Source: Patescibacteria group bacterium UBA6805
GTDB lineage: Bacteria > Patescibacteriota > Minisyncoccia > Minisyncoccales > Minisyncoccaceae
Direction: 5' to 3'
Length of the DNA: 64,000 bases
NCBI GenBank assembly: GCA_002452735.1
Contig: DKFD01000011.1
Location: 52,506 to 116,505, forward strand
In this document: in pieces, positions 8,487 through 15,243 of the stretch
Position numbering within the stretch: the first letter of the stretch is position 1
How the letters are laid out: every line of letters starts with the position of its first letter
Notes under the pieces: generated by a model
What the model was told of the DNA's origin: nothing
The model's database searches: none
What the model saw: the letters and a program-made list of their open reading frames with translations, nothing else
Made by a program: the position numbers and the translations under genes

Positions 8487-9224
8487 ATGGTGGGAAAAGA
8501 GGATTTGCATGAAAAGGCAGTAGCTTTAAGAAACAGAGGTTTTACATATGGCGAAATACTGGAAAAGATTAATTTCAAAGTCAGCAACAGCACTATCTCT
8601 TGCTGGTGTTCTGGAATAGAGCTTACGCCGTCCCAGAAAGACAGAATTAAAGAGAAGCAAAGAAATTTTAAGCTTATCAAGCACCTAATAAGCAAGTCCA
8701 TTAAGGATGAAGAAGGGGCAAGGGCTTGGGCGAAGGAAAAAGCTGAGTTAATCGCGAGTAATAATCTTAAAAATTTGATACTATCCGGAACAATGCTTTA
8801 TTGGGCAGAAGGGTATGGTTCAACAGGAAAAAGTGCCGGATTCACAAACACAGACCCCCAAATGATAAAGATAATGATGAAGTTTTTCAGGGAGGTGTTG
8901 GGAGTAGAGGATAGAAAAATCAAAATAATGGTAAGAATTGATAAAAGAAACGATATTGGAAGAGCTGTAAATTATTGGTCAAAAATTGTTAAATTGCCAT
9001 TATCCAATTTTCATAAAACGGAAATTTTAGAAACTAAAAACAATAAATATCCGAATGGCATATGCAGGATTACGGTTTATGATGTTTCTGTAAGAAGAAA
9101 GATTGACAATCTTCTTAAATTAATAAAAGATAAGTGGGCCCCTGTAGCTCAGAGGATAGAGCAGCACACTCCTAAGGTGAAGGCCGTAGGTTCGATTCCT
9201 ACCGGGGGCACAATTAAAATATGA
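8487..9224 (+). CDS. HTH protein resembling a homing-endonuclease family; frame runs through tRNA-Arg
   Basis: A 245-aa ORF of uncertain function. Residues about 8-50 look like a resolvase-type helix-turn-helix (AVALRNRGFTYGEILEKI, then SNSTISCW). Residues about 95-210 carry LYWAEGYG, FTNTDPQMI and an alternating strand/helix pattern that recalls small LAGLIDADG-like proteins, with LYWAEG in the position of the acidic catalytic motif; this assignment is tentative. The last 28 residues or so are encoded by the tRNA-Arg(CCT) gene and are not expected to be native. No stop codon occurs before the tRNA, so the gene either lost its own end by insertion or uses the tRNA-derived tail. Codon use is more AT-rich than the neighbours, consistent with a mobile origin. 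Confidence 0.6.
   Translation: MVGKEDLHEKAVALRNRGFTYGEILEKINFKVSNSTISCWCSGIELTPSQKDRIKEKQRNFKLIKHLISKSIKDEEGARAWAKEKAELIASNNLKNLILSGTMLYWAEGYGSTGKSAGFTNTDPQMIKIMMKFFREVLGVEDRKIKIMVRIDKRNDIGRAVNYWSKIVKLPLSNFHKTEILETKNNKYPNGICRITVYDVSVRRKIDNLLKLIKDKWAPVAQRIEQHTPKVKAVGSIPTGGTIKI
9138..9210 (+). tRNA. tRNA-Arg(CCT)
   Basis: Acceptor GCCCCTG/CGGGGGC, D-stem GCTC/GAGC and T-arm GTAGG/CCTAC are sound; the loop CTCCTAA places CCT at 34-36. The anticodon stem has only three Watson-Crick pairs with A:G mismatches at both ends. Discriminator A, no encoded CCA. It lies inside the 3' end of the preceding ORF and 10 nt before htrA. Confidence 0.88.
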
Positions 9225-10243
9225 AAAAATCACCCATTGTTTCCATCGCCAAAAAGGTCTGCCCGGCCGTGATAACCATCGTGGCCTCGAGAGATTTGCC
9301 GGAGATAGAAGAATTCTACTTCCTTCCTTTCAGGGGGGAGAAGATTGCTTTTCCCAAGAAATTGAAGGAGAACCAGAAGACCAAGATAGGGGGAGGGTCT
9401 GGTTTTATCGTTTCCAAAGACGGATATGTCCTTACCTGTAATCACGTAGTTGAGGACAAAGAGGCTGATTTTACCGTCATCGTCGACCCTGACCACAAAT
9501 ATCAGGCCAAGGTTCTGGACAAAGACCCTTTGATTGATATGGCCATATTGAAAATACAAGGGAATAATTTTTCTTGCTTGAATCTGGGAGATTCAGACAA
9601 GCTGGAGCTGGGAGAATCGGTAATGGCCGTGGGCAATCCTTTGGGAGAGTTTGAAGACACCCTTTCCTTTGGAATCGTTTCCGGCCTGAGCAGGAAAATC
9701 AATGCTTCCAGCGGCTTCGGCTCCAACGTCACCCCCTTAAGAGGCTTGATTCAGACCGATGCGGCCATTAACCCCGGCAATTCAGGAGGTCCCTTGGTGG
9801 ACATGAAGGGAGAAGTGGTGGGTATAAACACAGCCATGATTATGGGAGCGGAAAACATCGGCTTTGCCCTGCCCATCAACTATATCAAAGAAGACTTGAA
9901 AGAAGTTAAGAAAAAAGGAAAAATCAAAAGACCTTATCTCGGAGTTAAATATATAATCTTAAACAAAGAAATATCCAAGACGAACAAGATGGGGGTTGAT
10001 TACGGAGCGCTGATTGTCAGGGAAATGTTCGGTGAATCGGCCGTGGCCAAAGATTCAAGCGCCGACCTGGCCGGGCTCAAAGAATACGACATTATTTTGG
10101 AAATAAACAAGGGAAAAATCACTCAGGACAATTCTTTGGCCGACGCAGTGGCCAAGTACAAGACAGGAGATAGGATTGTTCTCAAGGTTTTAAGAGAAGG
10201 AAAAGAAATCCAGCTGGAAACAGAGCTCAAGGAGAGGAAATAA
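9221..10243 (+). CDS. htrA: HtrA/DegP-type serine protease with PDZ domain
   Basis: Trypsin-like protease for damaged or misfolded proteins. The 340-aa protein has a catalytic domain (about residues 1-230) with His75 in CNHVVED, Asp106 in LIDMAIL and Ser188 in NPGNSGGPL, followed by one PDZ domain (about 235-335). Unlike most relatives it has no signal peptide or membrane helix: the protease domain starts almost at residue 1. An in-frame TAA lies 6 nt upstream of ATG 9221, so no longer N-terminus is possible. The start follows tRNA-Arg(CCT) by 10 nt and overlaps the preceding stop as ATGA. No Shine-Dalgarno site is evident. It is therefore probably cytoplasmic, or anchored by a partner. Confidence 0.93.
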   Translation: MKKSPIVSIAKKVCPAVITIVASRDLPEIEEFYFLPFRGEKIAFPKKLKENQKTKIGGGSGFIVSKDGYVLTCNHVVEDKEADFTVIVDPDHKYQAKVLDKDPLIDMAILKIQGNNFSCLNLGDSDKLELGESVMAVGNPLGEFEDTLSFGIVSGLSRKINASSGFGSNVTPLRGLIQTDAAINPGNSGGPLVDMKGEVVGINTAMIMGAENIGFALPINYIKEDLKEVKKKGKIKRPYLGVKYIILNKEISKTNKMGVDYGALIVREMFGESAVAKDSSADLAGLKEYDIILEINKGKITQDNSLADAVAKYKTGDRIVLKVLREGKEIQLETELKERK

Positions 10244-10247
10244 AAAA

Positions 10248-10270
10248 GGGCTTAGAAAAAATCTAAACCC
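10248..10270. terminator. Bidirectional hairpin between htrA and the convergent gene
   Basis: GGG-C-TTAGA (10248-10256) pairs with TCTAA-A-CCC (10262-10270), with A-rich and T-rich flanks on either side. It can terminate both converging transcripts and overlaps the stop codon of the minus-strand gene. Confidence 0.55.
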
Positions 10271-10712
10271 CGTTTTCGGATATTATCTCCCTTATTCTTT
10301 GAAGGATGGTTTCTGTAGCCACCCGGTCATTGAAATCAAGTCGCTCGTGAATTTCAATCAGCTGGGAAAGCGTCTCAGCGGTTTTGGCCATCATCTGGAG
10401 GCAGGTGCTTTTCAAGCGCCAGTCTCCGCTAAAACCGCCTAAGTTTATTTGTTCGTAAAGTTCGCTCCACCAGTTCCAGTCTTTTTCAAGACCGGACAGC
10501 GTCTGACAAACGAGGTCTCTCTCCGTCAGATTTTGCTTAGCCAGAACTTTTTGATAAATATCTGCCCATTGCCTGGGTGATAATTTCGACAGCGAATCTC
10601 TGGCCCCTGGTGCAGGGAGCATTACCATAACGGCTATGCTTAAGTTGAATTTTGCGGTCAGTTGGTTAAAAATCCTTGCGGCCTGCTCAGAAGTTAAGTT
10701 TTTAAGGTCCAT
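10263..10712 (-). CDS. Uncharacterised 149-aa protein
   Basis: A soluble, mostly helical protein with no recognised domain, no signal peptide and no membrane segment; it contains KDWNWWSELYEQINLGG and several Leu-rich amphipathic stretches. The start is taken as ATG at 10712 (MDLKNLTSEQ) because AGAGG lies 8 nt upstream; a GTG at 10721 would overlap that ribosome-binding site. It stands alone, convergent with htrA and divergent from the ABC exporter gene, with its own promoter. The N-terminal 'SEQAARIFNQL' region might mediate a helical interaction, but no function can be given. Confidence 0.65.
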   Translation of the reverse strand: MDLKNLTSEQAARIFNQLTAKFNLSIAVMVMLPAPGARDSLSKLSPRQWADIYQKVLAKQNLTERDLVCQTLSGLEKDWNWWSELYEQINLGGFSGDWRLKSTCLQMMAKTAETLSQLIEIHERLDFNDRVATETILQRIREIISENGV

Positions 10713-10742
10713 CACAACCACCTCTTTGTGGTCGACTGAAGT

Positions 10743-10771
10743 GTATTACAAAAGAAGATTCTTGTAAACAA
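10743..10771 (-). promoter_or_regulatory. Promoter for the 149-aa orphan gene
   Basis: On the minus strand TTGTTT (10771-10766), 17-nt spacer, TAATAC (10748-10743). The predicted leader is about 25 nt and includes the AGAGG ribosome-binding site. Confidence 0.5.
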
Positions 10772-10848
10772 GGCCGATTTTCCGGGAACCGTTTTGATGT
10801 GGTCTTTATGTGACATATTATGTTTCAATTTTAAGTCTTTCAGAATCT

Positions 10849-10877
10849 TTGTCAAATAAATATTTGTAAATTATTTT
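10849..10877 (+). promoter_or_regulatory. Candidate promoter for the ABC exporter
   Basis: TTGTCA (10849-10854), 17-nt spacer, TATTTT (10872-10877). It gives a leader of about 15 nt before ATG 10899. The -10 is a weak match in an AT-rich region. Confidence 0.4.
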
Positions 10878-10898
10878 AAAATTTGTTAATGTTGGCTA

Positions 10899-12710
10899 AT
10901 GAAAGATATGAAAGATAATGAATTCACATTTTGGCGATTTTTTAAAAAGCTTAAAGAAGTTTATAGGCCCTTTTTGGGCGCGATCGTTGCTATTTTCCTG
11001 TTGATGTTTTTGCAGGAAGCTCTGGCCTTGGTATCCCCGTACATTTACGGAAAGATAGTTGATGGCATCTTGCAGGGCCGGGCAATGGTCGAGGTGATAA
11101 AGCTTTGTTTCCTTTCTTTGGCCCTTCTTCTTTTTAACGACATGGTAGTCAATTATATCAGAGAAACGATTGAGGTCCAGAAATTCGAGTTTGATGTTCC
11201 TCGGAAAGTAGCCGAGAGAACCTTGAGCGGGGTTTTTGAATTTTCCATCGGCCAGCACGAAAACCAGAATTCGGGAATCAAGAAAAGCATCATTGACAGG
11301 GGGCAAAACGCCTTGATTGAGCTGGCGAACATTTTGCTTTACCAGATTTTTCCCGCTTTCCTGCAAATCGGCGTTACGGTCGTGGCTCTGTTCGTCGTAT
11401 CTCCTCCTCTGGGCGCGGTTATTTTAATCGGCGCTTCGGCTTTTCTCGTCGTCAGCTTCTATGCCAACTACGTCCTGAGAGACGACTTGAAAAAAGTTCA
11501 GGACATGTGGGTTGATTCCGACAAAAAGCAGTCGGAGTTTTTGAGAAACGTTTCCTTGATAAAGATAAACGCCAAAGAAAAGGAAATCGTCGGAGAATAC
11601 GACAGAAACCTGATGGCCGTCACTTCTTCGGAAAAAGGATTGTGGATGAGGTTTATAAAATACGCCCAGATAAGAAATTTCGTTTCCAATATTTCAAGAA
11701 TTACGGCTCTAATTCTCGGAGTTTACCTGGTTTATCAAGGCGCTTACACCCCGGGCTTTTTGGTTGTCGTTTTATCCTGGTCAAATAATGCTTTTGACAG
11801 GATATGGTATTTATCGCACACTCAAAGAAGAGTGACGAAGCTTTATTCGGAAATGAAAAACTATTTTGCCCTAATGGACATTAGTCCGGATATTAAGGAA
11901 ATAGAGAGTCCCATTATGGTGGAAAAGTTCAAAGGCAGGATAGAATACAAGAACGTGTCTTTCAAGTATCCGTTGAGGGATATTAAAGATAAAAAGGCCA
12001 AAGAACAAGTGGCTTTAAGGAGAGTGAATATTTTAATAGAGCCGGGCCAAAAAACGGCGATTGTCGGAGCCAGCGGGGCGGGGAAATCAACGGTTATCCA
12101 ATTGTTAATCAGAGCCTATGATCCCGACAAAGGTAAAATTTTGATTGACGGTTACGATTTGAGAAAACTGTCTTTGAATAATTACCGCAAGGCGATCGGA
12201 ATCGTTTCCCAGGATATCGTGCTCTTTGACGACACCTTGAGGTACAATATTGTTTTTGGAACAAGCGAGAAGGTGACCGAAAAGCAGATACGGAAAGCGA
12301 TAAAAATGGCCAGGGTTGATGGATTCTTGAAGGGGATGGAAAATGGTCTGGATACAATAATAGGCGAAAGAGGGGTCAAGCTTTCCGGCGGAGAAAGGCA
12401 GAGAGTGGGCATAGCCAGAGCTTTAATCAAAGACCCGGCCATATTGATTTTTGACGAAGCAACGTCAAGCTTGGACGTGGAAAACGAATCTTTAATCAAA
12501 GAGTCAATAGAGAAAGCCTCAAAAGGAAGAACAACGATCATTATCGCCCACAGGCTGTCAACCATCAAGGATGCCGACAAGATAATCGTGCTGGAAAAAG
12601 GAAAGATTGTCGGACAAGGAAAACACAGAGAACTTTTGAAAAACTGCCCGGCCTATCAGAAAATGATCAGCATCCAGACAGTGATAGTGGGGGATGTTGA
12701 TGAGTTGTAA
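10899..12710 (+). CDS. ABC-type exporter, fused permease and ATPase
   Basis: A 603-aa half-transporter of the type I exporter (MsbA/multidrug-like) architecture that should work as a homodimer. Six membrane helices span about residues 20-320. The nucleotide-binding domain (about 350-590) has Walker A GASGAGKST near residue 390, the signature LSGGERQRVGIARAL, Walker B ILIFDEATSSLD and the H-loop IIIAHRLST. The substrate cannot be deduced; lipid-linked compounds, peptides and drugs are all possible for the family. It is a single-gene unit with a weak promoter 22 nt upstream and a terminator after it. A second ATG lies 9 nt downstream (MKDNEF); the choice does not affect function. Confidence 0.92.
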   Translation: MKDMKDNEFTFWRFFKKLKEVYRPFLGAIVAIFLLMFLQEALALVSPYIYGKIVDGILQGRAMVEVIKLCFLSLALLLFNDMVVNYIRETIEVQKFEFDVPRKVAERTLSGVFEFSIGQHENQNSGIKKSIIDRGQNALIELANILLYQIFPAFLQIGVTVVALFVVSPPLGAVILIGASAFLVVSFYANYVLRDDLKKVQDMWVDSDKKQSEFLRNVSLIKINAKEKEIVGEYDRNLMAVTSSEKGLWMRFIKYAQIRNFVSNISRITALILGVYLVYQGAYTPGFLVVVLSWSNNAFDRIWYLSHTQRRVTKLYSEMKNYFALMDISPDIKEIESPIMVEKFKGRIEYKNVSFKYPLRDIKDKKAKEQVALRRVNILIEPGQKTAIVGASGAGKSTVIQLLIRAYDPDKGKILIDGYDLRKLSLNNYRKAIGIVSQDIVLFDDTLRYNIVFGTSEKVTEKQIRKAIKMARVDGFLKGMENGLDTIIGERGVKLSGGERQRVGIARALIKDPAILIFDEATSSLDVENESLIKESIEKASKGRTTIIIAHRLSTIKDADKIIVLEKGKIVGQGKHRELLKNCPAYQKMISIQTVIVGDVDEL

Positions 12711-12752
12711 AATGGCAATTTTAAAATTAGAGACAAAAAACAAGATTAAAAC

Positions 12753-12780
12753 AAAAAAGCCTTTTTAAAAGGCGTTTTTT
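12753..12780 (+). terminator. Intrinsic terminator after the ABC exporter gene
   Basis: AAAAAAGCC and GGC-G-TTTTTT arms around an AT-rich centre, ending in six T. It lies 43 nt after the stop codon. Confidence 0.75.
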
Positions 12781-12789
12781 GTATGGCGG

Positions 12790-12862
12790 GGTGAGCGAGG
12801 AGGCTTGAACTCCCAACCTTCGCGGCCACAGCGCGACGCTCTGCCAGTTGAGCTACGCCCAC
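12790..12862 (-). tRNA. tRNA-His(GTG)
   Basis: Acceptor GTGGGCG/CGCTCAC; anticodon loop CTGTGGC gives GTG. The discriminator is C73 and the base before position 1 is G (12863), so the histidine-specific G-1:C73 pair is genome-encoded. CCA is not encoded. It begins 8 nt after the HNH gene on the same strand. Confidence 0.95.
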
Positions 12863-12871
12863 CATATAAAA

Positions 12872-13351
12872 TTATTTCGGAATTTTAACCTTATAGTAAT
12901 GAACTAAATGATGGCAATTGTGACATAGAAATACCAAATTATCAAGAGAATTATTTTTATGATTTTTGTCGCGATGATGAACGGCGAGTATTCTTATATC
13001 ATCGCAATGGCACAGCTTGCAAGCCAGCTTTACGCCATTTTTAATTAAAAATGCTTTATGCTTTATGTTTTCTCCGTTTTTCCAATTCCAATGCTGTGGT
13101 CCAGAAAATATTTGGTTTCTCCAAAGAGTCTGATGAGATTTACAGCAAAAATATTTTCCACTTCTTGACCCTTTAATTTTTTGGGGCTTTCTCCAAATTT
13201 TTTCTCCGCATATTTCACAATATACAAACTTGCCTTTGCGCTGCGCCTCGTGTTGGCATTTACTGGAGCAAAATTTTCCCCACCCCCGTTTTAACCAACT
13301 CGGTTTTGCGTAAAAATTTTTTTTACAAACCTTGCATTGAACAATCGGCAT
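12872..13351 (-). CDS. HNH endonuclease with zinc-ribbon N-terminus
   Basis: A 159-aa putative nicking or double-strand DNA endonuclease of the kind found in mobile or homing elements. The N-terminal half has two Cys-rich ribbons (CKVCKKNF...CSSKCQ, and CEICGEKI...CCKSHQ). The C-terminal HNH domain (about 110-155) has CKLC, AVHHRDKN and the downstream CHNCHHLVH, with the His-His, Asn and His residues expected for metal binding and catalysis. It is AT-rich and lies between tRNA-Arg(TCT) and tRNA-His(GTG), all on the minus strand, with its own consensus promoter. The -10 of that promoter is 6 nt from the ATG, so the message should be leaderless. Confidence 0.88.
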   Translation of the reverse strand: MPIVQCKVCKKNFYAKPSWLKRGWGKFCSSKCQHEAQRKGKFVYCEICGEKIWRKPQKIKGSRSGKYFCCKSHQTLWRNQIFSGPQHWNWKNGENIKHKAFLIKNGVKLACKLCHCDDIRILAVHHRDKNHKNNSLDNLVFLCHNCHHLVHYYKVKIPK

Positions 13352-13357
13352 TATTTA

Positions 13358-13386
13358 ATTTTAAATTAAAATAGAAACGATGTCAA
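13358..13386 (-). promoter_or_regulatory. Promoter of the HNH gene (leaderless type)
   Basis: On the minus strand TTGACA (13386-13381), 17-nt spacer, TAAAAT (13363-13358), then 6 nt to ATG at 13351. Transcription should start at or next to the A of the start codon. Confidence 0.7.
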
Positions 13387-13444
13387 CGTACGGGTTTGTA
13401 TAATCTCTTGTGCCGCCGTTATTCAGTGGCCATTATGAACCTTG

Positions 13445-13518
13445 TGTCCCCGGTGCGAATCGAACGCACAACCTACAGATTAGAAGTCTGTCGCTCTATC
13501 CGATTGAGCTACGGGGAC
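13445..13518 (-). tRNA. tRNA-Arg(TCT)
   Basis: Acceptor GTCCCCG/CGGGGAC, anticodon stem ACAGA/TCTGT with loop CTTCTAA giving TCT, standard D and T arms, discriminator A. CCA is not encoded. A T-rich promoter-like region lies upstream on the minus strand at about 13520-13560. Confidence 0.95.
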
Positions 13519-13565
13519 AAGTATATATATTAATACCAAAAAAAGGCCAAAAAAGCAACAATCCT

Positions 13566-13594
13566 TTGACTCTGCCGAAGAAAAATGATATATA
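13566..13594 (+). promoter_or_regulatory. Promoter for tRNA-Pro/tRNA-Gly and the flavoprotein gene
   Basis: TTGACT (13566-13571), 17-nt spacer, TATATA (13589-13594). The predicted start is a few nt before the tRNA-Pro 5' end at 13606. Confidence 0.6.
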
Positions 13595-13605
13595 TTCCTA
13601 AATGC

Positions 13606-13677
13606 CGGGGCATAGTGAAACGGCTATCACGAGTCCTTTGGGAGGATTTATTCTGAGTTCGAATCTCAGTGCCCCGA
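13606..13677 (+). tRNA. tRNA-Pro(TGG)
   Basis: Acceptor CGGGGCA/TGCCCCG with the C1:G72 pair usual for bacterial proline tRNA, anticodon stem AGTCC/GGATT, loop TTTGGGA giving TGG, discriminator A. No encoded CCA. Confidence 0.94.
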
Positions 13678-13690
13678 CCGGGCTCTTCAG

Positions 13691-13764
13691 GCGGGTGTAG
13701 CTCAATGGCAGAGTATCGGCCTTCCAAGCCGTTTATGAGGGTTCGATTCCCTTCACCCGCTCCA
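13691..13764 (+). tRNA. tRNA-Gly(TCC), CCA encoded
   Basis: Acceptor GCGGGTG/CACCCGC, discriminator T at 13761 and encoded CCA at 13762-13764. Loop CTTCCAA gives TCC. The last A of CCA is also the A of the next gene's ATG. Confidence 0.95.
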
Positions 13765-14729
13765 TGCAAAAGGTGGCGATTATAGGTGGCGGCATCATCG
13801 GTATGTATGTCGCTTTAAAACTTAAAGAAAAGGGCTTTGACGTTTTTCTTTTTGACAAAAAACAGGAAAAGGATTTGGGCATTAAGCCCTGTTCAACGCT
13901 GGTCTCGGAGAGAATAAGGCGATTTATTTCCGTTCCCGACGATTGCGTGGAAAACGTTATTGACGGCTGCAAGATTAATTTTCCCAAGAAAATTGTGGAA
14001 CTCGATTTCAATCCCAGACATCTGGTTTTAAGCAGGGACAAATTAATTCAAGAACAATTATCTTTATTAAAAGAAAACGGAGTCAATGTTTTATTGGGAA
14101 GAGAGATAAAAGATATTCCGTCCCAGTATGATTATGTCGTCGGCTGCGACGGCCCGATGTCGCTGACAAGAAGAAAGCTCGGGCTGAAAGAGCCGCAGTT
14201 TAAGATAGGAATGCAGGTTTTCGTGGAAAAGCAGGACAAGGCGTCTTTTACCAATGTTTTTCCCATTAAGTCGGGTTTTTTATGGCAGATTCCCCGGAGC
14301 AACTTCATTGAGTACGGAATTTTGACGTCTTCTCTAAAGTCCAAGGAAATGCTTCTTGATTTTTTGGAAAAACAAAAAATTGAAGCAAAAAACACGGTTT
14401 CCGGCCCGGTTCCTTTTTCCGGAGCAGGAATGATATTTTCCAAAGACAAAAGAGTTGCTCTTTGCGGAGACGCTATGGGATTGACCAAGCCTTGGAGCGG
14501 GGGAGGGATAATCTGGGGTCTTTATGCGGCCGATTTTCTGGTCAGAAATTTCCCCGATTTTGAAAAATACGAAAAAGAAACCAGGAGATTCTTCGAATTT
14601 AAAATTCTTAAAGGAGCGATTGCCAATAAACTGGTTAATTTAATCGGTTTTTACATCCCCTTTCTTCTGCCCCAAAAAATCAATTACGACAATGACTTTC
14701 CCGATTTCATCAAGCCTTTATTGATTTAA
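13764..14729 (+). CDS. FAD-dependent oxidoreductase, geranylgeranyl-reductase-like
   Basis: A 321-aa flavoprotein of the group that includes geranylgeranyl reductases and p-hydroxybenzoate-hydroxylase-type enzymes. The N-terminal Rossmann motif is GGGIIGMYVALKL; a second FAD contact is YVVGCDGPMS near residue 130; and the late motif VALCGDAMGLTKPWSGGG (about 234-251) binds FAD and sets the substrate pocket. A membrane-associated role in reducing a polyprenyl or lipid chain is possible but unproven. The start codon overlaps the CCA end of tRNA-Gly, with no Shine-Dalgarno site. After tRNA 3' processing the mRNA would be essentially leaderless, or translation may start later. No partner gene is adjacent. 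Confidence 0.8.
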   Translation: MQKVAIIGGGIIGMYVALKLKEKGFDVFLFDKKQEKDLGIKPCSTLVSERIRRFISVPDDCVENVIDGCKINFPKKIVELDFNPRHLVLSRDKLIQEQLSLLKENGVNVLLGREIKDIPSQYDYVVGCDGPMSLTRRKLGLKEPQFKIGMQVFVEKQDKASFTNVFPIKSGFLWQIPRSNFIEYGILTSSLKSKEMLLDFLEKQKIEAKNTVSGPVPFSGAGMIFSKDKRVALCGDAMGLTKPWSGGGIIWGLYAADFLVRNFPDFEKYEKETRRFFEFKILKGAIANKLVNLIGFYIPFLLPQKINYDNDFPDFIKPLLI

Positions 14730-14770
14730 TCGGGAAAAAGTGATAACCTGAGGTATTACATTAAACTAAA

Positions 14771-14855
14771 GGAGAGGTGCCTGAGCGGCTTAAAGGGATG
14801 GTTTCGAAAACCATTGTGGAGAAATTCACCGTGAGTTCGAATCTCACCCTCTCCG
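14771..14855 (+). tRNA. tRNA-Ser(CGA)
   Basis: Class II tRNA with a long variable arm. Acceptor GGAGAGG/CCTCTCC, anticodon stem ATGGT/ACCAT, loop TTCGAAA giving CGA, discriminator G. No encoded CCA. A weak TTGATT-17-TAACCT promoter lies at 14721-14749. Confidence 0.94.
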
Positions 14856-14865
14856 CTCCAGAAAC

Positions 14866-15243
14866 ATGTTTCCATTTAAGGGTAAAAAGAAAAAGCCGGA
14901 AATCAAGAATTTCGACCAGACCGCTGGACATATTAAGCGTCTGGAAGAGAGAATAGAGTGTCTGGAGAAAGAATTCAAGAAAGAACAAGAGAAAAACCTG
15001 GCGGCTTTTAAGAAAATCGGCTTGATAAGGTACAATCCTTTCAGGGAGAAGGGAGGAGACCAGAGTTTTTCTTTGGCTCTTTTGGACGAAAACGACAAGG
15101 GGTTTGTTCTAACCGCCATTCATACTCGTGAAGGGGTAAGGGTTTTTACCAAACCCGTAATTAAGGGAGAATCGCAATACCAGCTGTCAGATGAAGAAAA
15201 AGAAGCGATAAAAAAATCCAAAGAAGATTATGGAAGAAAATAA
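14866..15243 (+). CDS. DUF4446 family protein
   Basis: A 125-aa protein of unknown function belonging, by its KIGLIRYNPF, FSLALLDENDKGFVLT and IHTREGVRVFTKP blocks, to the DUF4446 family seen in Firmicutes and CPR bacteria. A short basic N-terminus is followed by a coiled-coil stretch (about residues 22-48), then the conserved beta-rich domain. No membrane segment is present here, although many relatives have an N-terminal one. It starts 10 nt after tRNA-Ser(CGA) and overlaps infB by 14 nt, so it belongs to the infB-rbfA unit, which hints at a link with translation only by context. Confidence 0.85.
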   Translation: MFPFKGKKKKPEIKNFDQTAGHIKRLEERIECLEKEFKKEQEKNLAAFKKIGLIRYNPFREKGGDQSFSLALLDENDKGFVLTAIHTREGVRVFTKPVIKGESQYQLSDEEKEAIKKSKEDYGRK

